DNA from: an uncultured Pedosphaera sp.
GTDB taxonomy: Bacteria; Verrucomicrobiota; Verrucomicrobiia; Limisphaerales; Pedosphaeraceae
DNA: 64,000 nt
Assembly (NCBI GenBank): GCA_903918755.1
Contig: CAIXFN010000040.1
Coordinates: 62,001-126,000 of the forward strand
Direction of reading: 5' to 3'
The notes under the pieces were generated by a model. It did not search any database. It saw only the letters and a program-made list of their open reading frames with translations, and was not told the origin of the DNA. A program made the position numbers and the translations under genes. Positions 51,695 to 60,303 of this stretch are shown piece after piece; position 1 is the stretch's first letter; each line of letters starts with the position of its first letter.

Positions 51695-52711
51695 ATGACC
51701 ACAAATCACCACCGGTCGGAGTTGTTGGTCTCTGTTATTGTCCCGGCGTTCAACGCGGCGGAGTACCTCCCCGTGACGCTGGACTCGGTGCTGGCGCAGA
51801 CGTGTTCGGCCCTGGAGGTTATCGTGGTGGATGACGGCTCCGCCGATGACACCTCCGCCGTGGCCCGGTCGGTGTCCGATCCGCGCGTCCGCTGGCTCCG
51901 CCAGGAGCACCGCGGCGCGGCCGCCGCCCGCAACCGCGGCTTGGCCGCCGCCCGCGGCAAGTTTATTCAGTTCCTCGACGCCGATGATCTGCTCGCCACC
52001 GACAAGCTGGAACGCCAACTCACCGCCCTGGCCGCCGCGCCGGCGGGTGCCGTGGCCTCCGGCCCCTGGTACCGGTTCAACACGGACGTCCGCTCGGCAA
52101 TCATCCAAACCGAGCCGGTCTGGACGGTGCGCGAGCCCGTGGAGTGGTTGATTGCCTCACTTTGCGGCAACGGCATGATGCAACCCGGCGCTTGGTTGAC
52201 GCCGCGGGAGATCATCGCCGCCGCGGGCCCATGGGAGGAATCGCTCAGCCTGCATGATGATGGGGAATTCTTTACCCGCGTTTTACTCAAGGCAACGGGC
52301 AATATCTTCGTTCCCGGGGCGACGGTGTTTTACCGTGAGGTCGCCGGGAGTCTGAGCCGCAAGCGGAGTCGCCGGGCGATTGAGTCAGCGTTGGCCGTTT
52401 GCCGCTCGCGCCATCGGCACCTGCTTGCCGTGCGCGATGATCCTTTGGCACGCCGGGCAATTGCCACGCAGTACGCCCAATTCGCTTACGAATTTGCCGC
52501 AGCTGCACCGGACCTTGGCCGGCAGGCGCTGCGTGCGATGCGGGAACTGCGAACCGCTCCTGCGTTCGTTATCGGCAGCCCGGCGTTCCGCTGGCTGTCG
52601 CGGGTGTTTGGGATGAGATTGGCTTTGCTCACGCGCCACCTGCTCGGGGGCGCCAACGCCGCCGCGCACCCCACGAAAGCATCGGACGCCCCTTCGTCAT
52701 TCGGAAAATAG
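51695..52711 (+). CDS. Glycosyltransferase family 2
   Basis: This 338-aa GT-A enzyme opens LVSVIVPAFNAAEYLPVTLDSVLAQT, then EVIVVDDGSADDTSAV. The metal-binding motif is FIQFLDADDLLATDKLERQ, and LHDDGEFFTRVLL supplies the catalytic-base region. The C-terminal ~90 residues are Ala/Arg-rich and helical. ATG 51695 is chosen; a GTG at 51656 is in frame but extends into sequence without homology. Confidence 0.9.
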   Translation: MTTNHHRSELLVSVIVPAFNAAEYLPVTLDSVLAQTCSALEVIVVDDGSADDTSAVARSVSDPRVRWLRQEHRGAAAARNRGLAAARGKFIQFLDADDLLATDKLERQLTALAAAPAGAVASGPWYRFNTDVRSAIIQTEPVWTVREPVEWLIASLCGNGMMQPGAWLTPREIIAAAGPWEESLSLHDDGEFFTRVLLKATGNIFVPGATVFYREVAGSLSRKRSRRAIESALAVCRSRHRHLLAVRDDPLARRAIATQYAQFAYEFAAAAPDLGRQALRAMRELRTAPAFVIGSPAFRWLSRVFGMRLALLTRHLLGGANAAAHPTKASDAPSSFGK

Positions 52712-52742
52712 GCGCGCGCAACTGAACCCGATTGACCGAATT

Positions 52743-53951
52743 GTGGAACCGAACCTCGATGCCCTGCTGGTGCTGCGCTCCTGCGCCGAGCACTACCCTC
52801 CGACCGTCAACCAGGCCAATTTGCTGGCCGGGGCGGGTTTGCGGGTGGGAGTGATTGATTTGAGCTTCGCCGGCAGCGTCAACGCTCTGACCCCGGACAT
52901 TCAACGTTGGCGGGTGCATCCCATGTGGAACTCCAAGCTGGAGCCTCCCTATCCGGTCTGGCGGCGCTGGACCAACTGGCTGCGGTTCCGGCAAACTTGC
53001 CGGCGGGTGATCCGGACTATGCGCCCTGGGGTCGTGATCGGCTATGACACACTGGGCAGCCTGTTTGTGCCCCCTGCCCTGGGCCGGTACCGCACCATCT
53101 ATCATTTCCACGAACTGTCCGGACCAGAGGCCGGGGAAGGCTTCGGCCCCCGCCGCGCCCGGTTGCAGGCGGCCCGGAACAGCCGGCATGCGGATTTGGT
53201 GGTGTTTCCCGACACCCAACGCGCGCGAATTTTTCAAACCCGCGTCGGTTTGCCCACGCCCCCGTGGATCGTGATGAATTGTCCCCGCCAAATGCCGACG
53301 GTGCCCCCCTCTCCCTTGCGGCAACGGCTGGGAGAAACTGGCGCGGCCGGCGGCCCTTTGGTTTGCTACCTCGGCAGCATCGGCGCCGACCAGGGCCTGG
53401 TGGAAGCCGCCCGCTCCCTTCGCCACTGGCCGGCAGAAGCCCGGTTGGTTCTCATCGGCGGCGCGGCCGATTCCATGAAAAATTTGATTCTTGCGGCCGC
53501 GGCCGAAGTGAACGCCGCCGGGCGTCTGGTTTTCCTGGGACCATACCCCCACACGGAGGCCCTGGCCCTGGCCGCCGGCGCCGACTTGGGGCTTGCACTC
53601 ATCCAACCCAACAACGAAAGTTGGACCTATTCGGCGGGGGCCATTAACAAACGCTTCGAATACATGGCCCTCGGTTTGCCGCAAGTGACGAACGACGGAC
53701 CGGGTGTCCGGGAAATAATCGAAGCCAACGGTTGCGGTCTCTGCGTTGATCCGCGGAATCCTGCAACCATCGGGGCAGCGATCCGGCAGTTGCTGAATTC
53801 CCGGGAAATGCGCCAACAAATGTCAGTGGCCGCGCGGACGCGGCATCTGGAAACCTACAATTACGAAACCCAGTTCGCCGGAGTCCTGGACTGGATTCAT
53901 AACCAATGCCGGACCTCCCGGGCGGAAGGCCGGGGACTGCCCCTTCCGTGA
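52743..53951 (+). CDS. Glycosyltransferase, GT4-like
   Basis: This 402-aa GT-B protein has PTVNQANLLAGAGLRVGVID in the acceptor domain and IYHFHELSGPEAGEGF. In the donor domain are LVCYLGSIGADQGLVEAARSL, RLVLIGGAADSMKNL and KRFEYMALGLPQVTNDGPGVREIIE, where the usual EG...E is changed to NKRFEYMALG. The start is GTG 52743. The stop overlaps the GTG start proposed for the next gene by 4 nt. Confidence 0.84.
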   Translation: MEPNLDALLVLRSCAEHYPPTVNQANLLAGAGLRVGVIDLSFAGSVNALTPDIQRWRVHPMWNSKLEPPYPVWRRWTNWLRFRQTCRRVIRTMRPGVVIGYDTLGSLFVPPALGRYRTIYHFHELSGPEAGEGFGPRRARLQAARNSRHADLVVFPDTQRARIFQTRVGLPTPPWIVMNCPRQMPTVPPSPLRQRLGETGAAGGPLVCYLGSIGADQGLVEAARSLRHWPAEARLVLIGGAADSMKNLILAAAAEVNAAGRLVFLGPYPHTEALALAAGADLGLALIQPNNESWTYSAGAINKRFEYMALGLPQVTNDGPGVREIIEANGCGLCVDPRNPATIGAAIRQLLNSREMRQQMSVAARTRHLETYNYETQFAGVLDWIHNQCRTSRAEGRGLPLP

Positions 53952-54727
53952 TCCTGCTTTACCATCATATCGCCCCGCCGGAGGACCTCCCGCGCGACCC
54001 TGAAAGGCTGCGCTCCGAAGGCTGGGCATTTGTGCATTCCCCGGCGGAGTTCCAGCGCCAATTGGAATTTTTGCGCCGGCGCGGCTATCAATTCGTTTCG
54101 TTGGGCGAACTTCTCGGCCAGATCGAGGATCAGGGCCAGGAGCATCCGCAATCGGTGGTGGTCACTTTTGATGACGGGTGGATCGATAACTGGGTGCATG
54201 GGGCACCCGTACTCGAGAAACTGGGAATTCCGGCGACGTTCTTTGTCACCACTGGCCACTTGCGGAGCGGCCAGCCGGATTCGACGCGCCTGAGCGGTGG
54301 GCAACTGCGCAGTTTGGCGGACCGGGGCTTCACCATTGGAAGCCACACCCGCAATCATGCGGATCTGGCGCGCGTGCGGGTGGAGGTGGCGCGGGAGGAA
54401 TTACAAGGCTCCCGGCTGGATCTGGAGCGCGTGCTCGGCAGACCGGCGGATTTCCTTGCCTACCCCGGGGGATCTTTCAATGCGCGGGTGGTGGACTTGG
54501 CGCGCCAGACCGGATACCGCGCCGCGTGTTCGGTGCTCGGCCCTGACCGGAACACGTCGGACTCCCGGTATTGGCTCTTCCGGGATGTGCTGTCGCCCGG
54601 CTTGAACACCTTGGGCGATCGTTATCGCCTGTCCCCGCTTACTCGACGAATGTTCTCGTTCCGCGTCCGTGACAAATTGCGGAAACGACTGGCGGGGGTG
54701 GGCCCCGGACCGGATGAAGAACCATGA
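53948..54727 (+). CDS. Polysaccharide deacetylase family protein
   Basis: This 259-aa NodB-homology (CE4) protein removes N-acetyl groups from glycans. The core starts at once with ILLYHHIAPPEDLP, then VVVTFDDGWIDNW (catalytic Asp and metal-binding Asp), GIPATFFVTTGHL, IGSHTRNHADLARV (HxxxH metal site) and FLAYPGGSFNARV. No signal peptide is seen, so it may act on cytoplasmic, lipid-linked intermediates. I choose GTG 53948, which gives a 4-nt GTGA overlap like many junctions here; ATG 53906 is an alternative. Confidence 0.88.
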   Translation: MILLYHHIAPPEDLPRDPERLRSEGWAFVHSPAEFQRQLEFLRRRGYQFVSLGELLGQIEDQGQEHPQSVVVTFDDGWIDNWVHGAPVLEKLGIPATFFVTTGHLRSGQPDSTRLSGGQLRSLADRGFTIGSHTRNHADLARVRVEVAREELQGSRLDLERVLGRPADFLAYPGGSFNARVVDLARQTGYRAACSVLGPDRNTSDSRYWLFRDVLSPGLNTLGDRYRLSPLTRRMFSFRVRDKLRKRLAGVGPGPDEEP

Positions 54728-56949
54728 ACTCTGGAAGCGAAATGGCATTTACCGCGGGCAAACAGCATCCGCAGCGTCTGATTCTGTTCCTGGGCGCAAA
54801 GTGGTGGGGCTCGGACTCCCGGGCGCTGGCTTCCGCCTTGCGGCGGCTGGGGCACATCCTGATTGAGGTGGATGCGGAAGATTATGTGCCGGTGCAATGG
54901 TCATCGCCCGTCCTGCGGATTGCCCGCCGGGCTTTGTCGCCGTGGTCGGTGCGGGAATATAATCGCGTGATCCGCCGGCACGCGGAAAATCCCGGCCTTG
55001 ATTTCATGCTCGTGTTCAAAGGCAAGCATCTGGCGCCCGAGACGCTGGAAATGTTCGTGAACTCCGGCCGGCCGGCTTATTGCATGTATCCGGATGTGAG
55101 CTTCCTCGATCACGGGCCCGACATTTGGAACTGTCTGCCGCTTTACGATTGCCTGTTCACCACCAAATCCTTCCACCTGCAAGATTCGCGACTGCGGGAG
55201 CGTGTCCGCCGGCTGGAACTGGTCTCCCACGGTTTCGATCCTGAAGTACACCGTCCCGTTGCCGTGGAGAAATCGGAGTTGCCGGCTTATGCGTGCGAAG
55301 TTTCGTTCGTGGGTTGCTGGTCTCGCAAGAAACAAAGCATCCTGGAGGACCTGCTGACCCGACGTCCCGGGCTTGCGCTTCGTATCTGGGGAAACGGCTG
55401 GAACCGGGCCTCCAAACACTTGACACCGTTCTGGCAGGGGCGCGGCGCATTTGGTGATGAATTGTCCCTCATTTACAGGTATTCCCGAATCAATCTGGGC
55501 TTATTAAGCGAAGCCGGCGGAGGAACCATGGTGGGAGATCAGGTGACCGCCCGGACCTGGCAAATTCCCGCCGCAGGTGGATTTCTGCTGCATGAATCCA
55601 CCGCGGAGTTGGCACGGTATTTTTCCCCCGGCCGGGAAGTCGCGGTTTTTGCCTCCGGAGAGGATTTGGCGGAGAAAACCGCCCGCTACCTCGCCGATGA
55701 ACCGGAGCGCCTTGCCGTGGCCACCGCGGGGCATAACCGGTGTCTGGCGGCGGGGTATACTTATTTGGGGGCGGCGCAACAGATCCTGGGGTTTCATGAA
55801 TCCCCGCGCGTCGTCCCCGCCCAGCCACCAGCAGTTGCGCCGCGCCCCCGGCCAGCGCCGCCCTCGTCCAACTTGCCGGTTCTGGAGCAACGTCCGCTGT
55901 CCATCCTGTTTGTCGGCCCGCTGGTGGCCGGCGGCACCGCCGCGCAGCGCCTGGAGGCATTCAAGTCATTGGGCCATGCCCTGACCCCCGTCACCACCAG
56001 GCTCGGCGGGCCGTACACCGGGGAAAATCCGCCCCTGCTCCGCCGGGTCCGCAACAAGCTGTTCGGCCCCGCCGATCTGGCGGGCGCCAACGAGCAGATT
56101 CTGGCCCGGGTCCGCACCACGACATTTGACGTTGTTTGGATTGAAAAGGGGTTATCCATCGCCCCCGCCACTCTGCGGGGCATTCATGAAGCTCAGCCAG
56201 CTTGCCACCTTGTTGGATTTTCTCCCGACGACATGTCCAACCCGGCCAACCAGTCCCATCATTTCCTGGCTGGTCTGCCGCTTTATGACTGCTTTGTGAC
56301 GAACAAGAGTTTCAATGTGGCCGAACTCAAGCAAATGGGCTGCGCCCAGATCCTTTTCGTTGACAATGGATTTGACCCCAACACCCATCGGCCCGTGGAA
56401 CTTACCCCGGAATTGCGCCGGCAATTCGGTGGTCCGGTGGGTTTTATCGGTCAGTGGGAGCCGGAACGCGCAAATTCCTTGCGGCGACTCGCCCAAGCCG
56501 GAATGCCGGTCCGGGTTTGGGGTTATACCTGGGAGCGCATGCGCGACATCCCGCCCAATCTGACCATCGAGAACCGGCCGCTGTGGGGGGATGATTATGC
56601 CCGGGCGTTGTGCGCCTTCGATATCAACCTTTGCTTCCTGCGGAAATGCAACCGGGACCGGCAGACCACCCGCTCGATTGAGATTCCGGCTTGTGGCGCG
56701 TTTATGCTCGCCGAACGCACCGATGAGCACCTTCAGCTATTTGCCGAAGGCAGGGAAGCGGAGTTTTTCAGCGATGACCGGGAACTGCTGCAGAAAGTCA
56801 GGCACTATCTGGCGCATCCGGAGGAACGCTTGCGCCTTGCGCGGCAGGGATTGCAACGCTGCCGGCAGAGTGCCTACAGTTACCGCGAGCGATTGCGGGA
56901 CGTGTTGCTGCGTCTGGACAAGTCTCCGCTCGGGCGGGTGACACAATAA
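54724..56949 (+). CDS. Tandem CgeB-like glycosyltransferase with two modules
   Basis: This 741-aa protein contains two homologous modules of about 340 residues joined by a Pro-rich linker (about 361-388). Module 1 has LPLYDCLFTTKSFH, SHGFDPEVHRPV, VSFVGCWSRKKQSIL, LRIWGNGW and AAGGFLLHESTAELARYF. Module 2 has LPLYDCFVTNKSFN, DNGFDPNTHRPV, VGFIGQWEPERANSL, VRVWGYTWERM and ACGAFMLAERTDEHLQLF. Each resembles the single-module spore-maturation CgeB/GT1-like family. The protein probably adds two sugars or the same sugar twice. The start overlaps the previous stop (ATGA). Confidence 0.85.
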   Translation: MNSGSEMAFTAGKQHPQRLILFLGAKWWGSDSRALASALRRLGHILIEVDAEDYVPVQWSSPVLRIARRALSPWSVREYNRVIRRHAENPGLDFMLVFKGKHLAPETLEMFVNSGRPAYCMYPDVSFLDHGPDIWNCLPLYDCLFTTKSFHLQDSRLRERVRRLELVSHGFDPEVHRPVAVEKSELPAYACEVSFVGCWSRKKQSILEDLLTRRPGLALRIWGNGWNRASKHLTPFWQGRGAFGDELSLIYRYSRINLGLLSEAGGGTMVGDQVTARTWQIPAAGGFLLHESTAELARYFSPGREVAVFASGEDLAEKTARYLADEPERLAVATAGHNRCLAAGYTYLGAAQQILGFHESPRVVPAQPPAVAPRPRPAPPSSNLPVLEQRPLSILFVGPLVAGGTAAQRLEAFKSLGHALTPVTTRLGGPYTGENPPLLRRVRNKLFGPADLAGANEQILARVRTTTFDVVWIEKGLSIAPATLRGIHEAQPACHLVGFSPDDMSNPANQSHHFLAGLPLYDCFVTNKSFNVAELKQMGCAQILFVDNGFDPNTHRPVELTPELRRQFGGPVGFIGQWEPERANSLRRLAQAGMPVRVWGYTWERMRDIPPNLTIENRPLWGDDYARALCAFDINLCFLRKCNRDRQTTRSIEIPACGAFMLAERTDEHLQLFAEGREAEFFSDDRELLQKVRHYLAHPEERLRLARQGLQRCRQSAYSYRERLRDVLLRLDKSPLGRVTQ

Positions 56950-56950
56950 C

Positions 56951-58516
56951 ATGGGCACTTCTCCAACCAAACGACGGGTCGCACCCGGCGCTTATCCGTT
57001 AGCCGCGGGCCTGATCACGGCGGCCGCCACCTGGTGGTGGTGGCGCGGGGTGTCCGGCTGGCTGGGTTTCGTGGTCGCTTTGGTGGTGGCCACGGTTGCC
57101 GATATGATCCGTGCCTCCCGGTTTTATGTGCCACTCCCGCATATCGTGGTCTTCATTGCCGGATTGCAATACGGCCTGGCTGCCTGGGCGTCCAATTTTT
57201 ACCCATCACTCTATCCCGAGTATCAGATTGAGGATATCCACCGGTATTTTGCCTACATCGGGCCTGCCTTGGGGGCCGTGGCGCTTGGATTCCTGTTTGC
57301 CGCCATGGCCATGCCCCGCGAGCCTCGGGAATCCGTGCCGATCCGTCAAAATGCGCGCTTGTTGGGCGAATTGGATTGGATGCTCTGGGGTGGCCTGGTA
57401 ATTGATATTTTTGTCCCGAACCCGCCGGGCGGACTGGCTTTTGTTGTGTTCCTCCTGGCGGGCTTGCGTTTTGTGGGTGCCATTGGCTGGATGATAACGC
57501 AGGCCGCGGGCTGGAAATGGCGCCTGGGTCTGCTCCTGATCCATGAAGTTTACGTGGCCACCCGCATCGGGATGTTCCATGACCTCATCCTCTGGAGCCT
57601 GAGTCTGCTGGCGATTTATGTGTCCCTGCATCGTCAACGGCGCCTGGCCATGGTGGGCGGAACGGTGGGACTGGTTCTGGCCGTATTTGTCCTCCAGGAC
57701 GCCAAGTGGACGCTCCGCCAGGGAATTTGGAATGATCGGAATGAGGCGGTGGTCTTTGGCCGCACCGTGACCTTCTCGGACTGGAGCCGGCCGCTGGTGA
57801 CCAGTTTGTGCATTGTTGACAGCACGACCAAACTGGTCCGCGGTGGCTTTACCGATGAATCACTGGGAAATTCCATCACCCGGTTCAACCAGGGCTGGAT
57901 CATCGACCGTGTGATGACGCATGTGCCGAACGATGAACCCTACGCCCGCGGCGAAACCATCTGGGCCGCTTTGGAAGCCACCTTGCTGCCCCGCGTGCTC
58001 GTCCCCGACAAACTCCGGATTGATGGCAAGGCCAACATGGAACGTTTCGCCGGGCACATCCTGGAAAGCAATGTGACGATGAACCTCGGATTCGCCGGCG
58101 AGATGTACGCGAATTTTGGCCGCGGGGGAGGAGTCGCCGGCTGCGCGGTTTACGCGCTGGTACTGGGCTTGTTTTTCCGGCAGGCCGCCATTCTCGCGCG
58201 GCGATCCCCCTTCTGGTGGGCCTTCGCGGTTTACGCGGCGCACTGGGCACTCAAGGCGGAGACCGATGTCGCGGGCGTGCTGAATTACCTGGTGAAGGCC
58301 ATCTTCCTGATCTGGATCCTCACCTTTTTCCTGCCCGCTCTCCGCGTGGAACTCAAAGGTGGGCTGGGCGCATCCCAGCGGGAGACCCGTCACCCGGGTC
58401 GTCGTCGGCCGCGCTCTCCTTTGCGCCGTCGGGGGAGACCGTTTCCCGCCGCTGAATCCTTGTCGCCCGCGCCTCGGCTGGACCGGTTGCCCGCGCCAGG
58501 AAAGCACGGAATTTGA
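56951..58516 (+). CDS. Wzy-like O-antigen/exopolysaccharide polymerase, multi-pass membrane protein
   Basis: This 521-aa protein has about ten membrane segments, for example LGFVVALVVATVADMI, IVVFIAGLQYGLAAWA, LGLLLIHEVYVATRIGM and LILWSLSLLAIYV. A large soluble loop between ~265 and 380 includes TRFNQGWIIDRVMTHVPNDEPYARG and is followed by AGEMYANFG and GGVAGCAVYALVLGLFF. The FNQGW-loop-AGExYxNFG arrangement is typical of Wzy-type polymerases. It ends with an Arg/Pro-rich cytoplasmic tail. It is one base from the CgeB-like gene and probably joins repeat units at the periplasmic face. Confidence 0.78.
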   Translation: MGTSPTKRRVAPGAYPLAAGLITAAATWWWWRGVSGWLGFVVALVVATVADMIRASRFYVPLPHIVVFIAGLQYGLAAWASNFYPSLYPEYQIEDIHRYFAYIGPALGAVALGFLFAAMAMPREPRESVPIRQNARLLGELDWMLWGGLVIDIFVPNPPGGLAFVVFLLAGLRFVGAIGWMITQAAGWKWRLGLLLIHEVYVATRIGMFHDLILWSLSLLAIYVSLHRQRRLAMVGGTVGLVLAVFVLQDAKWTLRQGIWNDRNEAVVFGRTVTFSDWSRPLVTSLCIVDSTTKLVRGGFTDESLGNSITRFNQGWIIDRVMTHVPNDEPYARGETIWAALEATLLPRVLVPDKLRIDGKANMERFAGHILESNVTMNLGFAGEMYANFGRGGGVAGCAVYALVLGLFFRQAAILARRSPFWWAFAVYAAHWALKAETDVAGVLNYLVKAIFLIWILTFFLPALRVELKGGLGASQRETRHPGRRRPRSPLRRRGRPFPAAESLSPAPRLDRLPAPGKHGI

Positions 58517-58545
58517 AACAGCGGTCTGCGCCAAGCGAATATCTG

Positions 58546-59718
58546 ATGCCGGAAATCGCCCATTTTATTGCCTACCTCGGAACCGCCATGGGTGGCCCCG
58601 TACACGGGATGGCGGCCTATGCGAACATTTTGGCCGGTCGCGGCGGCAAGGTCACCGTTTTCAGTCCATCCAGGTCGTCCGATGGCCCGGGTATCCGGCT
58701 GGATTCCCGGGTCCGCTTGGCGCGGAGTTCGCCGCCGGCCCGGAGTCCGTTCCGGCACAGTGCCGCTTTGCGCCGGGAAGTCCAGGGATCGTCGATCGAA
58801 CTCATCCATTCGCACGGACTCTGGACTGACATTCATCGACTGGCAGGCCAGGTGGCGCGCGAACGTTCTCTTCCGCATCTGCTCGCTCCTTGTGGAATGC
58901 TCGAGCCGGGCGCCCTGCGGCATCACCGCTGGCGCAAAATGGGAGTGCTCCTCTGGTTTCAGCTGCGGGCACTGCGGGAATGCCGCTGCCTTCATGCCAA
59001 GTCCCTCAAGGAATTGGCGGACATTCGCCAGTTTGGTTTGCGCAATCCGGTTGCCGTCTTCGGCAATCCCATTCCCCTACCACCCCCGGAACGGCGCAAA
59101 ACTGCCGCGGATTTCCGGAACCGGCTGCAGCTTGCCGGTAATTCCAAGATCCTCTTGTTTCTTGGCCGGTTGCACCCCATCAAGGGCTTGCCCCGACTCT
59201 TTCAAGCCTGGTCTGGACTTTGCGGGCGGCATCCGGAGTGGGTGCTGGTGGTCGCCGGGCCGGAGGAAGCCGGCCATGGCGCGGTGTTGCGCGCTGCGGC
59301 CGCCGTTTTGCCGGATCAGGGACGGATTCACTTCACCGGTGAATTGGACGAGGCCTGGAAATGGGCGGCCCTCGCGGCGGCGGACTTGTTCGTCCTGCCC
59401 AGTGATTTTGAGAATTTCGGCAATGCCATTGTGGAAGCCATGTTTTGCGGCGTCCCCGCCATCACCACCACCGGCACACCTTGGAAGGAACTGCCGGGCG
59501 CGGGGGCCGGTTGGTGTGTGGCCCCGACCGCGGACGCGCTGGCAGAAGCCCTGGGACAGGGGCTGTCCCTGTCCGACCAGGAACGCAAAAGCATGGGCGA
59601 GCGGGCGAAGACCGTGGCCGCGCCCTTCAGCGTGGAACGAACCACGGCCGATCTGCTCGCGGTCTATGAATGGTTGCTGGGCCACGGGACGAAACCGAAA
59701 TGTGTACATGAGGACTGA
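58546..59718 (+). CDS. Glycosyltransferase, GT4 type
   Basis: This 390-aa GT-B enzyme has an N-terminal domain with GTAMGGPVHGMAAYANILAGRGG and IHSHGLWTDIHRLAG. The donor half shows LLFLGRLHPIKGLPRLFQAW, WVLVVAGPEEAGHG and LPSDFENFGNAIVEAMFCGVPAITTTGTPW with the conserved EAMxxGxP. ATG 58546 is chosen; a TTG at 58513 would give a 4-nt overlap with the polymerase gene. The next gene follows without any spacer. Confidence 0.88.
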   Translation: MPEIAHFIAYLGTAMGGPVHGMAAYANILAGRGGKVTVFSPSRSSDGPGIRLDSRVRLARSSPPARSPFRHSAALRREVQGSSIELIHSHGLWTDIHRLAGQVARERSLPHLLAPCGMLEPGALRHHRWRKMGVLLWFQLRALRECRCLHAKSLKELADIRQFGLRNPVAVFGNPIPLPPPERRKTAADFRNRLQLAGNSKILLFLGRLHPIKGLPRLFQAWSGLCGRHPEWVLVVAGPEEAGHGAVLRAAAAVLPDQGRIHFTGELDEAWKWAALAAADLFVLPSDFENFGNAIVEAMFCGVPAITTTGTPWKELPGAGAGWCVAPTADALAEALGQGLSLSDQERKSMGERAKTVAAPFSVERTTADLLAVYEWLLGHGTKPKCVHED

Positions 59719-60300
59719 ATGCCGGAATTGAACTCATTGGAAGTAAACCTCGCGAATTATTCGCCGGGAAATTTTGATCGGGGCGCGAGCCGTTGGCGGG
59801 AAGCCGCCTGGGTGCTGACCGGCCTCCTGCTCTTCCGTCTTTGCCCGTTGAAGCTTTCGGGATTGAAGGCCTTGGTTTTGCGTTGCTTCGGCGCCCGGGT
59901 GGGCCGCGGAGTGGTGATCAAGCCCGGTGCCCGGATCACCTTTCCGTGGAAATTGACCCTCGGTAACCACGTCTGGCTGGGGGAGGATTGTTGGCTCCTC
60001 AACCTGGATCAGGTGGTCATTGAGGACCATGTCTGCATTTCGCAACGCGCTTTTCTTTGCACGGGGAGCCATGATTACCGACAGCCCACGTTTGATTTGC
60101 TGATTCAACCGATCCGGGTGGAAAAAGGCGCCTGGATCGGCGCCGGGGCGTTTGTGGGTCCGGGAGTGACCGTGGGCTCCCATGCGGTGGTCACGGCCGG
60201 TTCGGTGGCGACGAAGGATCTGGCCGCCTTCGGAGTCTTCCGGGGAAACCCGGCCGTGTGGATTCGCCAGCGGGTGCTCACGCCACAACCCAGGGGCTGA
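59719..60300 (+). CDS. WcaF-like hexapeptide acetyltransferase
   Basis: This 193-aa protein matches colanic-acid-type acetyltransferases. It opens LANYSPGNFDRGASRWREAAW, has a short hydrophobic segment (LTGLLLFRLCPL), then left-handed beta-helix repeats: RVGRGVVIKPGARITFP, VWLGEDCWLLNL, VVIEDHVCISQRAFLCTGSHDY (catalytic His) and WIGAGAFVGPGVTVGSHAVVTAGSV. It acetylates a sugar of the repeat unit using acetyl-CoA. Its ATG follows the preceding stop directly. Confidence 0.92.
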   Translation: MPELNSLEVNLANYSPGNFDRGASRWREAAWVLTGLLLFRLCPLKLSGLKALVLRCFGARVGRGVVIKPGARITFPWKLTLGNHVWLGEDCWLLNLDQVVIEDHVCISQRAFLCTGSHDYRQPTFDLLIQPIRVEKGAWIGAGAFVGPGVTVGSHAVVTAGSVATKDLAAFGVFRGNPAVWIRQRVLTPQPRG

Positions 60301-60303
60301 TTG

